This document shows positions 7,822 to 16,227 of a DNA stretch of 64,000 bases, piece after piece. The position numbers were made by a program, and so were the translations under genes. How positions within the stretch are numbered: the stretch's first letter is position 1; every line of letters begins with the position of its first letter. Where the stretch lies: NCBI GenBank assembly GCA_017644045.1, contig JAEPMI010000005.1, forward strand, positions 248,001 through 312,000. Direction: 5' to 3'. Source of the stretch: Deltaproteobacteria bacterium (GTDB taxonomy: Bacteria; Myxococcota_A; Polyangia; Polyangiales; Houyiibacteriaceae). The notes below the pieces were generated by a model that saw only the letters and a list, made by a program, of their open reading frames with translations, did no database searches and was not told the origin of the DNA.

Positions 7822-8085
7822 TCACTCGGCGGCGTCGGTGTAGACCGCGACGCGCTTGTCGCGCTTGCCCTGGCGCTCGTAGGTCACCACGCCGTCCGCC
7901 TTCGCGAAGAGCGTGTAGTCCTTGCCGACGCCGACGTTCTTGCCGGGCTTGAACTTCAGGCCGACCTGGCGAACCAGGATGCTGCCGGCGGTGACGGTCT
8001 CACCACCGAAGACCTTCACGCCACGGTACTGGGCGTTCGAGTCGCGGCCGTTACGGGAAGACCCCTGTCCCTTCTTATGTGCCAT
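7822..8085 (-). CDS. rpmA: 50S ribosomal protein L27
   Basis: 87 residues, full family length. It begins [16 protein letters not shown], the flexible N-terminal tail that reaches the peptidyl-transferase centre, followed by [14 protein letters not shown] and [14 protein letters not shown]. There is no cleavable N-terminal extension of the Firmicutes type. The middle segment [12 protein letters not shown] differs slightly from the usual AKRLGVKRFGG. A Shine-Dalgarno (GAGAGGA) precedes the ATG. It lies 15 bp after rplU in the standard rplU-rpmA order; the GTPase gene obgE, often next, is not here. Confidence 0.98.
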   Translation of the reverse strand: MAHKKGQGSSRNGRDSNAQYRGVKVFGGETVTAGSILVRQVGLKFKPGKNVGVGKDYTLFAKADGVVTYERQGKRDKRVAVYTDAAE

Positions 8086-8100
8086 TGCTCGGTCCTCTCC

Positions 8101-8412
8101 TCAGGCGCTGACGCCAGTGATGCGAAGCTCGGTGTAGGGCTGGCGATGGCCCTGCTTCCGGCGGTAGTTCTTCCGGCGCTTCATCTTGAAGACGATGATC
8201 TTCTTGGCGCGGTCCTGGGCCACGATCTCGGCCGTGACCTTGGCGCCGCTCACGAGGGGCGTGCCCACGGAGACGGACTCGCCGCCGACCATGAGGACCT
8301 CGCCGAGCTCCACGCTCGACCCGACCTCACCCTGGATCTTCTCGACACGAATCGTGTCGCCTTCGCTGACGCGGTACTGCTTACCGCCGGTCTTGATGAT
8401 TGCGTACGTCAC
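8101..8412 (-). CDS. rplU: 50S ribosomal protein L21
   Basis: 103 residues, GTG start with AGAGG 7 nt upstream. Family signatures include [31 protein letters not shown] and [24 protein letters not shown]. It binds 23S rRNA in the large subunit. First gene of the rplU-rpmA operon, with an approximately 70-nt leader from the promoter at 8488-8516. Confidence 0.98.
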   Translation of the reverse strand: MTYAIIKTGGKQYRVSEGDTIRVEKIQGEVGSSVELGEVLMVGGESVSVGTPLVSGAKVTAEIVAQDRAKKIIVFKMKRRKNYRRKQGHRQPYTELRITGVSA

Positions 8413-8487
8413 GCTGCAGCCTCTTCGAAGGGTCGCGAGGACCCGAAATCATGACCTTTTCTCCCATCCCGGAAGAAAGGGAGCGGA

Positions 8488-8516
8488 ACCTTGCTCGATC
8501 GTGGGCCGACTCGCAA
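8488..8516 (-). promoter_or_regulatory. Candidate promoter of rplU-rpmA
   Basis: On the minus strand TTGCGA (8516-8511) and CAAGGT (8493-8488) are 17 bp apart, giving a start near 8481 and a leader of about 69 nt. The leader could carry an autoregulatory structure, but I could not identify a known L21 leader motif. Confidence 0.45.
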
Positions 8517-8568
8517 GCGAAAATCGGCCCGTTCACGAGCCCCGCGGAATCACCGACGATCCGGGCCC

Positions 8569-9420
8569 TCAGCGGCCCTTGCCGCCCTTTCCTCGGTAGC
8601 CGCCCTTGCCGCCACCCCCGGATCGACCGCCCGGGCCGCTCTTGCCGCGGTAGCCGCCCTTGCCGCGAGGCGGCCCTTTGCGGTCGTCGCGCCCACCCTT
8701 GCGGTCGTCGCGCCCACCACGGGGTGGGCCCCTGCGGTCACCGTCGCGAGGTGGTCCCCTCCGGTCGTCCCGGCCACGGTCGCCGTCGGAGTCCCGGGAC
8801 GGCCGCTTCGGCCGGCGATCCTCCAGCAGCGGCGCCAGTCGGCGCGCCACGGCGTCGAAGGCCTCGGGCGCCACCACGGCCGGGAAGCTCAGCGAGATGC
8901 GCCCCTCGGCGTCCACCTTCACCCCCGCGTCGATCTCCATCTCGAGGAGCGCCGCTTCGGTGCGGAGCCAGGCGGCCACCGCCACGTCGTCCAGCGGCTC
9001 GAGGCCCCGGTCGGTCGCGGCCGCGCCCCGCTCGGCGGCCGCCTTCGCGTCCTCCGGAGCGAGCTCGAGCAGATCCTCGGCGAGCGCGTCCATCCCCGTG
9101 ATGCTCAGACCCCGCCAGAGCCGAAGCACGGTGAGGTCCGCCATCGCGCGGTCGAGGGAGTCCTGGTCGTCCCAGGCGATCATCGCCCGCATGGCCTCGA
9201 CGCGAGCGTCGGCCACGGCTCGCGCGTCACGGTTGGCGACACCGGGAATCAGCGCGACCGGCCGCGGATCGCGGAGCCGCTCCTTCCGCTTCTTTCGCAG
9301 CGCCTTCTCGTCGCCTCGGGCGAGCGCCTCGAGCTCGGGGCTCAACGTCTTGCGGGGCGCACCCTTCCGCCGACGCTCGACCTTGCTGGCCGAGCGCCTC
9401 TTCTTCTTCTCGTCGGTCAT
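8569..9420 (-). CDS. Basic protein with Arg/Gly-rich (RGG-like) tail
   Basis: 283 residues from the ATG at 9420, which overlaps the stop of the upstream pseudokinase gene (TGATG); a TTG one codon earlier is less likely. The first 55 residues are strongly basic (TDEKKKRRSASKVERRRKG). A helical middle (about 60-195) has no recognised fold. The last about 85 residues are a low-complexity tail of GRDDRKG, RGPPRGG and GGYRGK units resembling RNA-binding RGG boxes of some bacterial helicases and RNA chaperones. RNA binding is inference. The coupling to the pseudokinase/TPR gene suggests a joint role. Confidence 0.75.
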   Translation of the reverse strand: MTDEKKKRRSASKVERRRKGAPRKTLSPELEALARGDEKALRKKRKERLRDPRPVALIPGVANRDARAVADARVEAMRAMIAWDDQDSLDRAMADLTVLRLWRGLSITGMDALAEDLLELAPEDAKAAAERGAAATDRGLEPLDDVAVAAWLRTEAALLEMEIDAGVKVDAEGRISLSFPAVVAPEAFDAVARRLAPLLEDRRPKRPSRDSDGDRGRDDRRGPPRDGDRRGPPRGGRDDRKGGRDDRKGPPRGKGGYRGKSGPGGRSGGGGKGGYRGKGGKGR

Positions 9421-11897
9421 CAAAGAGCCTGTAGCGCTTGCTGGGCCGAGCGGTTCTGCGGGCTGAGCGCGAGCGCACGCTGGTACGCCTGTTGGGCCGC
9501 GTTTCGGTTGCCCTGCGACCGGTAGGCGTGGCCCAGAGCGGTGAAGAAGCCGGAGCTCCGGGGGTTGAGCGTCACCGCCCGTTGGTAGGACTGGACCGCG
9601 CCGTTGTAGTTGCGCATCTGCATCTGAGCGGCGCCGAGGCCAGCCCAGGAGCCCGCGTGACGGGGGTTCATCGCGGTCGCGCGCTGGTAGAGCTGCGCCG
9701 CGACGGCCCAGTTCCGCGCCTGGAACGCCTCACGGGCCTGGTCGCGAGTCTGGTCGAAGGCGCTTCCGCCGCTGGCCGCCATGGCCGCGGCCATCTCGGT
9801 GCGCGCGGTCGCCCGGCGGGTTCGCCGGGAGGTCATGGTCGCGGCAGGCTCTTCCTCTTCTTCCTCCGCGGCGGCCTCGGCGGCCGCAGCTTCCGCAGCC
9901 GCAGCCTCTTCGGCAGCAGCGGCTTCCGCGGCCGCGGCCTCTTCCGCGGCAGCCTCGGCGGCCGCAGCTTCCTCGGCGGCCGCGGCTTCCGCAGCCTCAG
10001 CCTCTTCGGCGGTCGGCTCGGCGGGGGCGGTGGGCGTGGCGGGGGCCGGCGCCGGAGCCGCCGGCGTGGTGGGAGCGGCGGGGGTCGGCGACGTGGCGGG
10101 CGCCGCGGACGGGGCCATCGCGACCGGCTCGCTCTCATCCTGGCTGGAGATGATCTGCCAGCCGATGAAGAGGGCCACGGACAGGAAGATCAGCGCGCCC
10201 CCAGCGAGGAAGAAGAGGCCGTTCTTGTTGCCACCGGCGGGCTGAGCCTCGACGGGTTCGGCGTACTGCCCCTGGCCCGACGCGGACGCTGCACCAGAGG
10301 CCGGCTGCTGCTGCGGAGCAGCGTAGGCGCCCGGGCTGCTCGCCGCGGCGCCAGAGCCGGCCGGCGGGAACGGCGCCGCCGCACCACCGCTACTGCTCGC
10401 GTCGGCCGGCGGGAACGAGCCCGCGCCGACGGCCGGGCTCATGCCGGCCAGCTCGGAAGGTGCCTCGCGGGCGATCGTCTCGGCGAGGTCGTCGTAGTCG
10501 AGACCACCGTCGTCGATGTCGGCGGCACCTTCCGGCGCCGGGATCGGGTCGTCGGGGAACGCGCCGTCCGGCTGGGCCGGGTAGGCCCCCTGGGCGTCGG
10601 CCTCCGACGCAGGCTGCGGCGCGGCCTGCTCGGCCACCGGCTCCGCTTGCTGAGGGGCAGGCTCCTGGGCCGGAGCGGCGGCGGCCGCGACCACCGGAGC
10701 GGTGGTCGGCGCGTCCTCCTCGTCGATGATGTCCAGCGCGTCCACCGGCTGGGTGGTCTCGACGCTGGGCTTCTCGGGCGGCACCGAGCCCGGGTGGGGC
10801 GGCGGCTTGCTCGGCGTGCCGGCCGGCGGGGTGCTCGGCTGCTTCGCGAGCGGCTGCTCCTCGAGAATGTCCGCGAGCGCGACTTGCTGGGTGCGGTCGG
10901 GGTTGCCATGGCCGGTCGTCCCGGCCTTTCGCTCGGCCTTCGGCTCCGGCTTGGGCTCCGGCGGCTCCATGCTGGGCGGTCGCGCGGGCTGCATGCTCGG
11001 CGGTCGAGCCGGACCCACGGCGGGCATGCCGAGCATCGTGGCCTTGTGCGCAGGCTTCGGGCTCGTGTCGCCCGTGGCGACCTGGAGCTCCGAGGGCAGG
11101 AAGGGGTTCAGCGACTGGCGCACCTGCTGCGCGGAGAAGGGGCGCTTTCGGGGCTCACGCGCCAGCAGCTGCTGATGGAGCTCCTGCGCGCCCTCCGGGA
11201 GGGAGCTCGGCGCGGCCGGCACCTCGTCGCCGCGATGTGCGGCGAGGATGGCTTCGATGTCGTCGCCGGCGTGCGGCGGCTCGCCAACGATCATCTCGTG
11301 GAGGATCACGCCGAGCGCGTAGAGATCGCTGCGGAAGGACTGGAGCTTGCCCTTGGCCTGCTCGGGCGAGACGTAGGGCGCGGTGCCCTGCAGCCCCACG
11401 GTCTCCTCGTTCTCGATCGGCGCGGCGAGGCCCGCCTCGAGCAGCACCACGTTGCCGCCGTCCTGCACCACGATCCGCTCGGGCTTGAGGTCACGGAAGA
11501 GCAGACCAGCGCGATGGAGCTCGTCGAGCCCCGCCGCGATCTGAGTGGCGATCGCCAGAGCCTCGGAGGGCTGGAAGGTCCCCGACGTGAGCCGCGTGCG
11601 CAGCGTGGTACCGGGCACGTCCTCGCGCAGGTAATAGAGGTTCTTCCCGGCCTCGCCGGTCACCAGCGGCAGCACGAGGTTCGGATGGGAGAGCGTCGCT
11701 TGCTTGGCGAGCTCACGCCGGACCCGCTGTCGGTCGGAGGACGAGGGGAGCGCGGCCGCGTCGACCAGGACCAGGACACCCTGTCGGCCGGTCGACTTGT
11801 CGGTCGCCCGAAAGCGGGGACCGGTGCTGCCGGGCTCGATGGCGTCGTGGATGTCGAATCGCTCGCGAAGCGAGTCGGGTACGGATGGGTGGCTCAC
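9420..11897 (-). CDS. Membrane-anchored Ser/Thr pseudokinase with TPR tail
   Basis: 825 residues from the GTG at 11897, which has GAGGAG 10 nt upstream; a longer frame lacks this. Residues about 10-270 are a Ser/Thr-kinase fold, but key residues are lost: the ATP-binding lysine strand reads GVLVLVDA, the catalytic loop is FRDLKPERIVV and the DFG position reads LLEAGLA. It is probably catalytically dead. A Pro/Ala/Glu-rich linker (about 290-555) leads to one membrane helix (about 562-588, FFLAGGALIFLSVALFIGW). An Ala/Glu-rich low-complexity segment follows (about 626-686), then about three TPRs (about 709-825). The kinase side would be cytosolic and the TPRs periplasmic. Coupled to the downstream RG-tailed protein. 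Confidence 0.85.
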   Translation of the reverse strand: MSHPSVPDSLRERFDIHDAIEPGSTGPRFRATDKSTGRQGVLVLVDAAALPSSSDRQRVRRELAKQATLSHPNLVLPLVTGEAGKNLYYLREDVPGTTLRTRLTSGTFQPSEALAIATQIAAGLDELHRAGLLFRDLKPERIVVQDGGNVVLLEAGLAAPIENEETVGLQGTAPYVSPEQAKGKLQSFRSDLYALGVILHEMIVGEPPHAGDDIEAILAAHRGDEVPAAPSSLPEGAQELHQQLLAREPRKRPFSAQQVRQSLNPFLPSELQVATGDTSPKPAHKATMLGMPAVGPARPPSMQPARPPSMEPPEPKPEPKAERKAGTTGHGNPDRTQQVALADILEEQPLAKQPSTPPAGTPSKPPPHPGSVPPEKPSVETTQPVDALDIIDEEDAPTTAPVVAAAAAPAQEPAPQQAEPVAEQAAPQPASEADAQGAYPAQPDGAFPDDPIPAPEGAADIDDGGLDYDDLAETIAREAPSELAGMSPAVGAGSFPPADASSSGGAAAPFPPAGSGAAASSPGAYAAPQQQPASGAASASGQGQYAEPVEAQPAGGNKNGLFFLAGGALIFLSVALFIGWQIISSQDESEPVAMAPSAAPATSPTPAAPTTPAAPAPAPATPTAPAEPTAEEAEAAEAAAAEEAAAAEAAAEEAAAAEAAAAEEAAAAEAAAAEAAAEEEEEEPAATMTSRRTRRATARTEMAAAMAASGGSAFDQTRDQAREAFQARNWAVAAQLYQRATAMNPRHAGSWAGLGAAQMQMRNYNGAVQSYQRAVTLNPRSSGFFTALGHAYRSQGNRNAAQQAYQRALALSPQNRSAQQALQAL

Positions 11898-11921
11898 GGG
11901 ACGAATGCTCCTCGAAGGACA

Positions 11922-11976
11922 CCCCGACCAAGGTCGGGGACTGCGCAAGCTAGAACAGTGGAAAACACGGGGTCAA
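11922..11976 (-). promoter_or_regulatory. Pseudokinase promoter with 5'-terminal hairpin
   Basis: On the minus strand TTGACC (11976-11971) and TAGCTT (11952-11947) are 18 bp apart. The predicted start at about 11940 falls right at a perfect inverted repeat, CCCCGACC-TTGGTC-GGGG at 11939-11922. The mRNA would therefore begin with a stable hairpin, 8 nt before the Shine-Dalgarno. It could shield the 5' end or act as an operator. Confidence 0.6.
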
Positions 11977-11992
11977 ACACGTGCGAGATGGA

Positions 11993-13486
11993 TCACACGG
12001 GTCCTTGTACGCGCGAAACGGCTCCGACCTTGGCTCTCGTGGGAGCTTGAGGGGTGGCCAGAGCCTCGACCTCGCTGCGCTTCACCCACCACGAGCGGAG
12101 GCCCTCGGCAAGCCAAAGCGCCCACACCAGCCCGTGTTCGAACCCCACGCCGGGGGCACTCTCGGCCCACGAACGACCGGCGATCCAGCCATCCAGCGGT
12201 GTGTAGGCGACCAGCACGACCGCCGAGAACACGAGACCCGCGCCGCCGCCGAGCGCCGCTTCGAGGGGCAGGAGCCAGAGCAGATACCAAGGGTGCAGCT
12301 GAGGGAGCAGCAGGAGGGTGAGCATCAGCAGTGCCCGGCTCGAGTCGAGGAGCGACCTGCCTCGACGGACCAGCCGAAAGGCGACCAGGAAGAGCAGCAG
12401 CGCCACCAGGGCCCGAGCGCCGAGGCTTCCCACCACGCTCGCCTCGAGCTCCGCGGGGTCGCCGCGCTCCTTCTTCTCGCGCTGGAAGGAGGCCATCGGA
12501 TCGAGGGCGGTGCCCTGCCAGCGCGTGAGCCGCTCACGAAGCCCCTCGAAACGCACGCGTCCTGGGGCGATGCCGTGGGTGTGTTCGACCGCGGCGGCGA
12601 TCGCGGTCTCGGCGAGGACGAACGCGCCCGCGTTCCCACCCCAGCGGCGCGCGTATTGACCGAACCCGCCCACAGCTCGCTCGTCGCCGGCGCCGAGGAG
12701 CGGGACCAGGCAGAGCGCCGCGATCACGATCGCCAGCACCGTCGCCGCGCGGCTCGTGCGCCAGAGGAGCGGCGCGACCAACAGACCGACGAGCTTCACC
12801 CCCGCGGCCGCGACGAACGCCGCCGCGGCGCGACCCGCCTTGCCGCTGGCGCCGGCCAGCACGGCGAGGGCGACGAAGAGGGCGACGAACGCGTCGACGT
12901 GTCCACCGAGCGCGCTCTCCGAGAGCGCGAGCGGGTTGAGCGCGAGGAGCGCCGCGGCGCGGCGCGGGTCGACGCCCGCGTGGGACGCCAGGCGCGCCAC
13001 GACCGGCACCGTCCCGAGATGAGCGACGAGCGCGACCGCCTTCAGGGCGACGGGGTGATGCCAGACCGCGCCGACCGCCCCGAAGAGCGCCTGCGCGAGC
13101 GGTGGGTAGATGGTCGGGATCCGTGGGTGGTTGATGTGCGGCCACCACTCGTCCCGGAGCGCGGCCAGCGCCGGATCGGCGGGCGCGAGCGCGTAGGGGT
13201 CGAGGCCGGCGCGGAGCACGCGGCCGTCCCAGAGGTATCGGTAGAGGTCGTCACTCAAGACGCTCGGCGCGAGCACCAGCGTCGCACCGGCGACGGCGGC
13301 GAACACGAGCGTGGCACGGAGCGGGATCGGCCGAGCGACGAGCAGCGCACCGTAGGGAACGAACGCGAGCGAGAGCGCGATGGCGACACGGCTCGGCATC
13401 GCGCCGCTCACCGCGAGCGTCGCGGCGATCACCAACGTGATGGCGGTGAGGCCAGCCGAGAGGGTGGCCCCGCGGGCCTGGCTCAC
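11993..13486 (-). CDS. GT-C-type membrane glycosyltransferase (GT87/mannosyltransferase-like)
   Basis: 497 residues with about 11-12 hydrophobic helices. The first periplasmic loop has SDDLYRYLWDGRVLRAGLDPYALAP and HINHPRIPTIYPPLAQALF. This DD...WDGR...G.NPY..P plus YPP arrangement is that of polyprenyl-phosphate-sugar dependent GT-C enzymes (GT87/DUF2029 and relatives). The sugar and acceptor cannot be told. The start overlaps the stop of the upstream lipoprotein gene by 4 nt, so the two are co-translated; a cell-envelope glycan role is inferred. Confidence 0.8.
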   Translation of the reverse strand: MSQARGATLSAGLTAITLVIAATLAVSGAMPSRVAIALSLAFVPYGALLVARPIPLRATLVFAAVAGATLVLAPSVLSDDLYRYLWDGRVLRAGLDPYALAPADPALAALRDEWWPHINHPRIPTIYPPLAQALFGAVGAVWHHPVALKAVALVAHLGTVPVVARLASHAGVDPRRAAALLALNPLALSESALGGHVDAFVALFVALAVLAGASGKAGRAAAAFVAAAGVKLVGLLVAPLLWRTSRAATVLAIVIAALCLVPLLGAGDERAVGGFGQYARRWGGNAGAFVLAETAIAAAVEHTHGIAPGRVRFEGLRERLTRWQGTALDPMASFQREKKERGDPAELEASVVGSLGARALVALLLFLVAFRLVRRGRSLLDSSRALLMLTLLLLPQLHPWYLLWLLPLEAALGGGAGLVFSAVVLVAYTPLDGWIAGRSWAESAPGVGFEHGLVWALWLAEGLRSWWVKRSEVEALATPQAPTRAKVGAVSRVQGPV

Positions 13487-14118
13487 CGGAGCTCGAAGCG
13501 GACGACCGTCTCGCGGTTGGTCGGCGTGAGCGTCAGGTTGTACGACCCCACCGTTCGACCGCCGACCGCCACCGAGACGGTCGCCGTGGTCGGCCCGGCC
13601 TCGGTGTCACACTCGAAGAGGTAGTGGAGCTCCACGCGGTACTCGCCGGCCGGCGGCCGCTGACTCCAGAAGACGTTCTCCACGCGGGAGGCCGGTCCGC
13701 CGTCCTCGTCTTCCGCACAGGCACCACGACCGGCCTGGTCCATTCGCGCGCCGCTGGCGCCCTCGCGGCGCTGGAAGCTGACGGTCTCCTCGCCGGGATC
13801 GACCACATAGGCGTCGAGGTCCGCGTCGCTGTTCCACGCCACGGTGACCTGCACCGGGCCGGTCTCGTAACCGCAGCCCTCGTCGATCGCGCCGTCGCAG
13901 TCGTCGTCGAGCGCGTTGCACTGCTCGGCCGCGCCGTCCTCGCACTGGACCTGGACCACCGTCGCGCCTTCCGCGCACGTCGGCTCACCCACGAGCTCGA
14001 CCGGCACCTCTTCGACCTCTTGGTCGGTCTGCTCGGGGGTCGTGGTCAGCGCGTCGTCTTGCCGACCGCCACACGCGGCGACCAGGGCGAGCACGAACGA
14101 GAGAGCGGGGGCACGCAC
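13483..14118 (-). CDS. Lipoprotein with MopE-like motif and DUF2135-like domain
   Basis: 211 residues, GTG start, signal peptide with lipobox (ALVAACGG, Cys16). A MopE-type acidic Cys motif, CNALDDDCDGAIDEGCGY (about 66-83), likely binds Ca2+ or another metal. The C-terminal half (about 88-210) begins VTVAWNSDADLDAYVVDPGEE and is a beta-sandwich of the YfaP/DUF2135 type with Cys residues. First gene of an operon with the glycosyltransferase. Surface or periplasmic; function unknown. Confidence 0.75.
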   Translation of the reverse strand: MRAPALSFVLALVAACGGRQDDALTTTPEQTDQEVEEVPVELVGEPTCAEGATVVQVQCEDGAAEQCNALDDDCDGAIDEGCGYETGPVQVTVAWNSDADLDAYVVDPGEETVSFQRREGASGARMDQAGRGACAEDEDGGPASRVENVFWSQRPPAGEYRVELHYLFECDTEAGPTTATVSVAVGGRTVGSYNLTLTPTNRETVVRFELR

Positions 14119-14158
14119 GGAGGGAGCGTGGCAGCGCCCCTCCGCGAACGCAACGACC

Positions 14159-15283
14159 TCACTCCGGGCTCGCCGGCTCGAGGCCCAGGATGCGGGCGCG
14201 GACGTGCTCGGCGTCGGCGAGCTCGAAGAGGATGGGCGGCACCGCGTCTCGCGCCGGGAGGACCGGACCGAGGGCGCCGCTGTCGGCGATGGCTCGGGAC
14301 TCGGGCGAGTCGAGCAGCAGGAAGAGGTGATGCAGCCGACCCGCGGCGGGCATCAGGGCGGCGTCCACGATCCGACCGCGGTCGAGCGAGAGCTCGGTGC
14401 CGCCCCGACGGATCAGCAGCCGGCGATCGGTGAGCAGGTACTCCGTGTCGTCCCCCAATCGACGAGCGCGGACCAGACCGCTCCACATCAGGCCGATGCC
14501 GATGGCGAGGATGCACACCCAGGAGATCGCGACCGCGCTGAAGAGCAGTGCCCACTCGAGCGAGCGCACCTGCAGACCGATCCCCTCGAGGTCCAGGAGG
14601 ATGGTGGCGTTACGCTGACCGTAGAGGAGGCCGACCACCGTGAGCGCCAAACCACCGCCAGCGATGAAGGCCTCGCGCCAACCGAGATGCATGCCGCGCG
14701 GGTGACCGCCCCAGAGCACCTGCTCGCCCTGCTCGAGTCGTTCGATGAGCGGCACCGAGCGATCGCCGGCGACCTCCGACGGGGCCTCGCCACGGATCAT
14801 CGAGAGGACCACGTCCGGCTCGCGCAGGTCGTGGAGCACCACACGCAGCTTCCGGAGGAGCGGACCGAAGGGAGTCGCGACGACGAGCTCGAGGTGACCG
14901 ACGACGGGCACGGAGCGATGCCAGCGGATGCGCGCGTAGGTCAGGTCCTGGATGCGGACGAAGCGCATCGTCCGGCCGCGGCGCCAGAGCACCCGCCGAT
15001 CGGTGACCAGGTAGCGCTGCTCGTCGACCAGGATCTTCGGGGCGAAGAGCGCGGCCACGCCGCAGGCCGCGAGGAGCGCGGCGACCGCCAAGCCCTTGTG
15101 CATGCCGGGCATCTCCGCGACACGGAGCAGTACCGCGAAGAGGGCGGCGACGAGCGCCATCGCGAAGAGCAGGATCGGCGCGATCACCCAGGCGCGCTCA
15201 CGCGGCGCGGCGCTGGGGCGGCCCTCCCAACGAACGACCTCACCAGGCAGCAAGCGCCAGGAAGCACGGTCCGTCGAAGCCAT
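14159..15283 (-). CDS. Membrane protein with two bacterial PH (DUF304-like) domains
   Basis: 374 residues from the ATG at 15283, selected because a -35/-10 pair ends 7 nt upstream; in-frame starts at 15304 and 15373 would lie on or upstream of that promoter. Two paired helices (about 25-70) are followed by a bPH2-like segment (EQRYLVTDRRVLWRRGRTMRFVRIQDLTYARI). A second helix pair (about 200-275) precedes another similar segment (DTEYLLTDRRLLIRRGGTELSLDRGRI). The YLVTDRR pattern is typical of DUF304/bPH2 membrane proteins. Function unknown. Confidence 0.75.
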   Translation of the reverse strand: MASTDRASWRLLPGEVVRWEGRPSAAPRERAWVIAPILLFAMALVAALFAVLLRVAEMPGMHKGLAVAALLAACGVAALFAPKILVDEQRYLVTDRRVLWRRGRTMRFVRIQDLTYARIRWHRSVPVVGHLELVVATPFGPLLRKLRVVLHDLREPDVVLSMIRGEAPSEVAGDRSVPLIERLEQGEQVLWGGHPRGMHLGWREAFIAGGGLALTVVGLLYGQRNATILLDLEGIGLQVRSLEWALLFSAVAISWVCILAIGIGLMWSGLVRARRLGDDTEYLLTDRRLLIRRGGTELSLDRGRIVDAALMPAAGRLHHLFLLLDSPESRAIADSGALGPVLPARDAVPPILFELADAEHVRARILGLEPASPE

Positions 15284-15289
15284 GGACGA

Positions 15290-15318
15290 AAGGTAGGTCG
15301 CCATGGGGGCAGGGACAA
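15290..15318 (-). promoter_or_regulatory. Leaderless promoter of the PH-domain gene
   Basis: On the minus strand TTGTCC (15318-15313), a 17-bp spacer, then TACCTT (15295-15290) ending 7 nt before the ATG. This is the best complete -35/-10 pair among the leaderless promoters here and decides the start codon. Confidence 0.65.
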
Positions 15319-15402
15319 CGGTGAAACCAAGATGTTCCCGGGGCTCCCTTCGGCCGAACGCACGCCCGGGCATTTCCCCGCGCGTTGTACTAGGGTCCGC
15401 GG

Positions 15403-16227
15403 ATGACGCTCCGAGAGCAACTTGCCGCCGCGGCGGAAGACGTCCGCGCCCACACCGACCGAGTGCCCCAGGTCGCCCTCGTCCTGGGCTCTGGCCTCGG
15501 CGCCTTCGCCGATACCCTCGAGGACGCGGTGGTGGTCCCCTACGACCAGATCCGCGGCATCCCCTCGGCCAAGGTCGCCGGTCACGCCGGCAACCTGGTG
15601 ATCGGCAAGAAGGAAGGCGTCGAGTGCGTCGCCATGCAGGGCCGCAACCACCTCTACGAAGGTCACTCGCCAGACCACGTCGTCTTCGGCCTGCGCTTGA
15701 TGATCCACCTCGGCGCCAAGAACGTGCTCATCACGAACGCCGCCGGCGGCATCGGCTCCGATCTCGAGGTCGGCGACCTCATGATCATCGACGATCAGAT
15801 CAACCTGACGGGGCAGAACCCGCTCATCGGCCCGAACGACGACGAGCTCGGCCCGCGCTTCGTGGACATGACGCAGACCTTCGATCTCGAGCTCGCCAAG
15901 CTCGCCGAAGCGAGCGCGACGGAGCTCGGCTTCGCGATGAAGCACGGCGTCTACGTGGGCGTGCTCGGTCCGAGCTACGAGACTCCGGCGGAGATCCGCT
16001 TCTTCCAGCAGATCGGCGGCGGCGCGGTCGGCATGAGCACCGTGCTCGAGGTGATCGCCGCGCGACATCTGGGCGCGCGCATCCTCGGCATCAGCTGCAT
16101 CACCAACAAAGCCTCGGGGCTCGGTGACGAAGAAGTGCTGACCCACGCCGAGGTGCAGGAGAACGCGGCCGAGGCGCGCGAGCGCTTCGTGTCGTTGCTG
16201 ACGGCGATCCTGCGACGAATCTCGTGA
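15403..16227 (+). CDS. Purine nucleoside phosphorylase (trimeric class)
   Basis: 274 residues. It cleaves purine (deoxy)nucleosides with phosphate to base and (deoxy)ribose-1-phosphate. Signatures of the low-molecular-mass PNP/MTAP family: LVLGSGLG (Ser30, phosphate), GRNHLYEGH (about 80-88), VLITNAAGGI, GVYVGVLGPSYETPAEIR (about 180-197), AVGMSTVLEV (Met for ribose contact) and GISCITNKASG with Asn for 6-oxopurines. That last element points to inosine/guanosine preference. A TACTAG hexamer sits 10 nt before the ATG. The stop overlaps the next start as GTGA. Confidence 0.95.
   Translation: MTLREQLAAAAEDVRAHTDRVPQVALVLGSGLGAFADTLEDAVVVPYDQIRGIPSAKVAGHAGNLVIGKKEGVECVAMQGRNHLYEGHSPDHVVFGLRLMIHLGAKNVLITNAAGGIGSDLEVGDLMIIDDQINLTGQNPLIGPNDDELGPRFVDMTQTFDLELAKLAEASATELGFAMKHGVYVGVLGPSYETPAEIRFFQQIGGGAVGMSTVLEVIAARHLGARILGISCITNKASGLGDEEVLTHAEVQENAAEARERFVSLLTAILRRIS

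Noticed and set aside
8413-8568. Known structured leader RNA for rplU
   Set aside because: A 69-nt leader is predicted, but I could not find a convincing L21 leader fold.
9438-12050. 870-codon plus-strand open frame opposite the pseudokinase gene
   Set aside because: Arg/Gly-rich, no domain, no start signal. It mirrors the GC-rich third positions of the real minus-strand gene.
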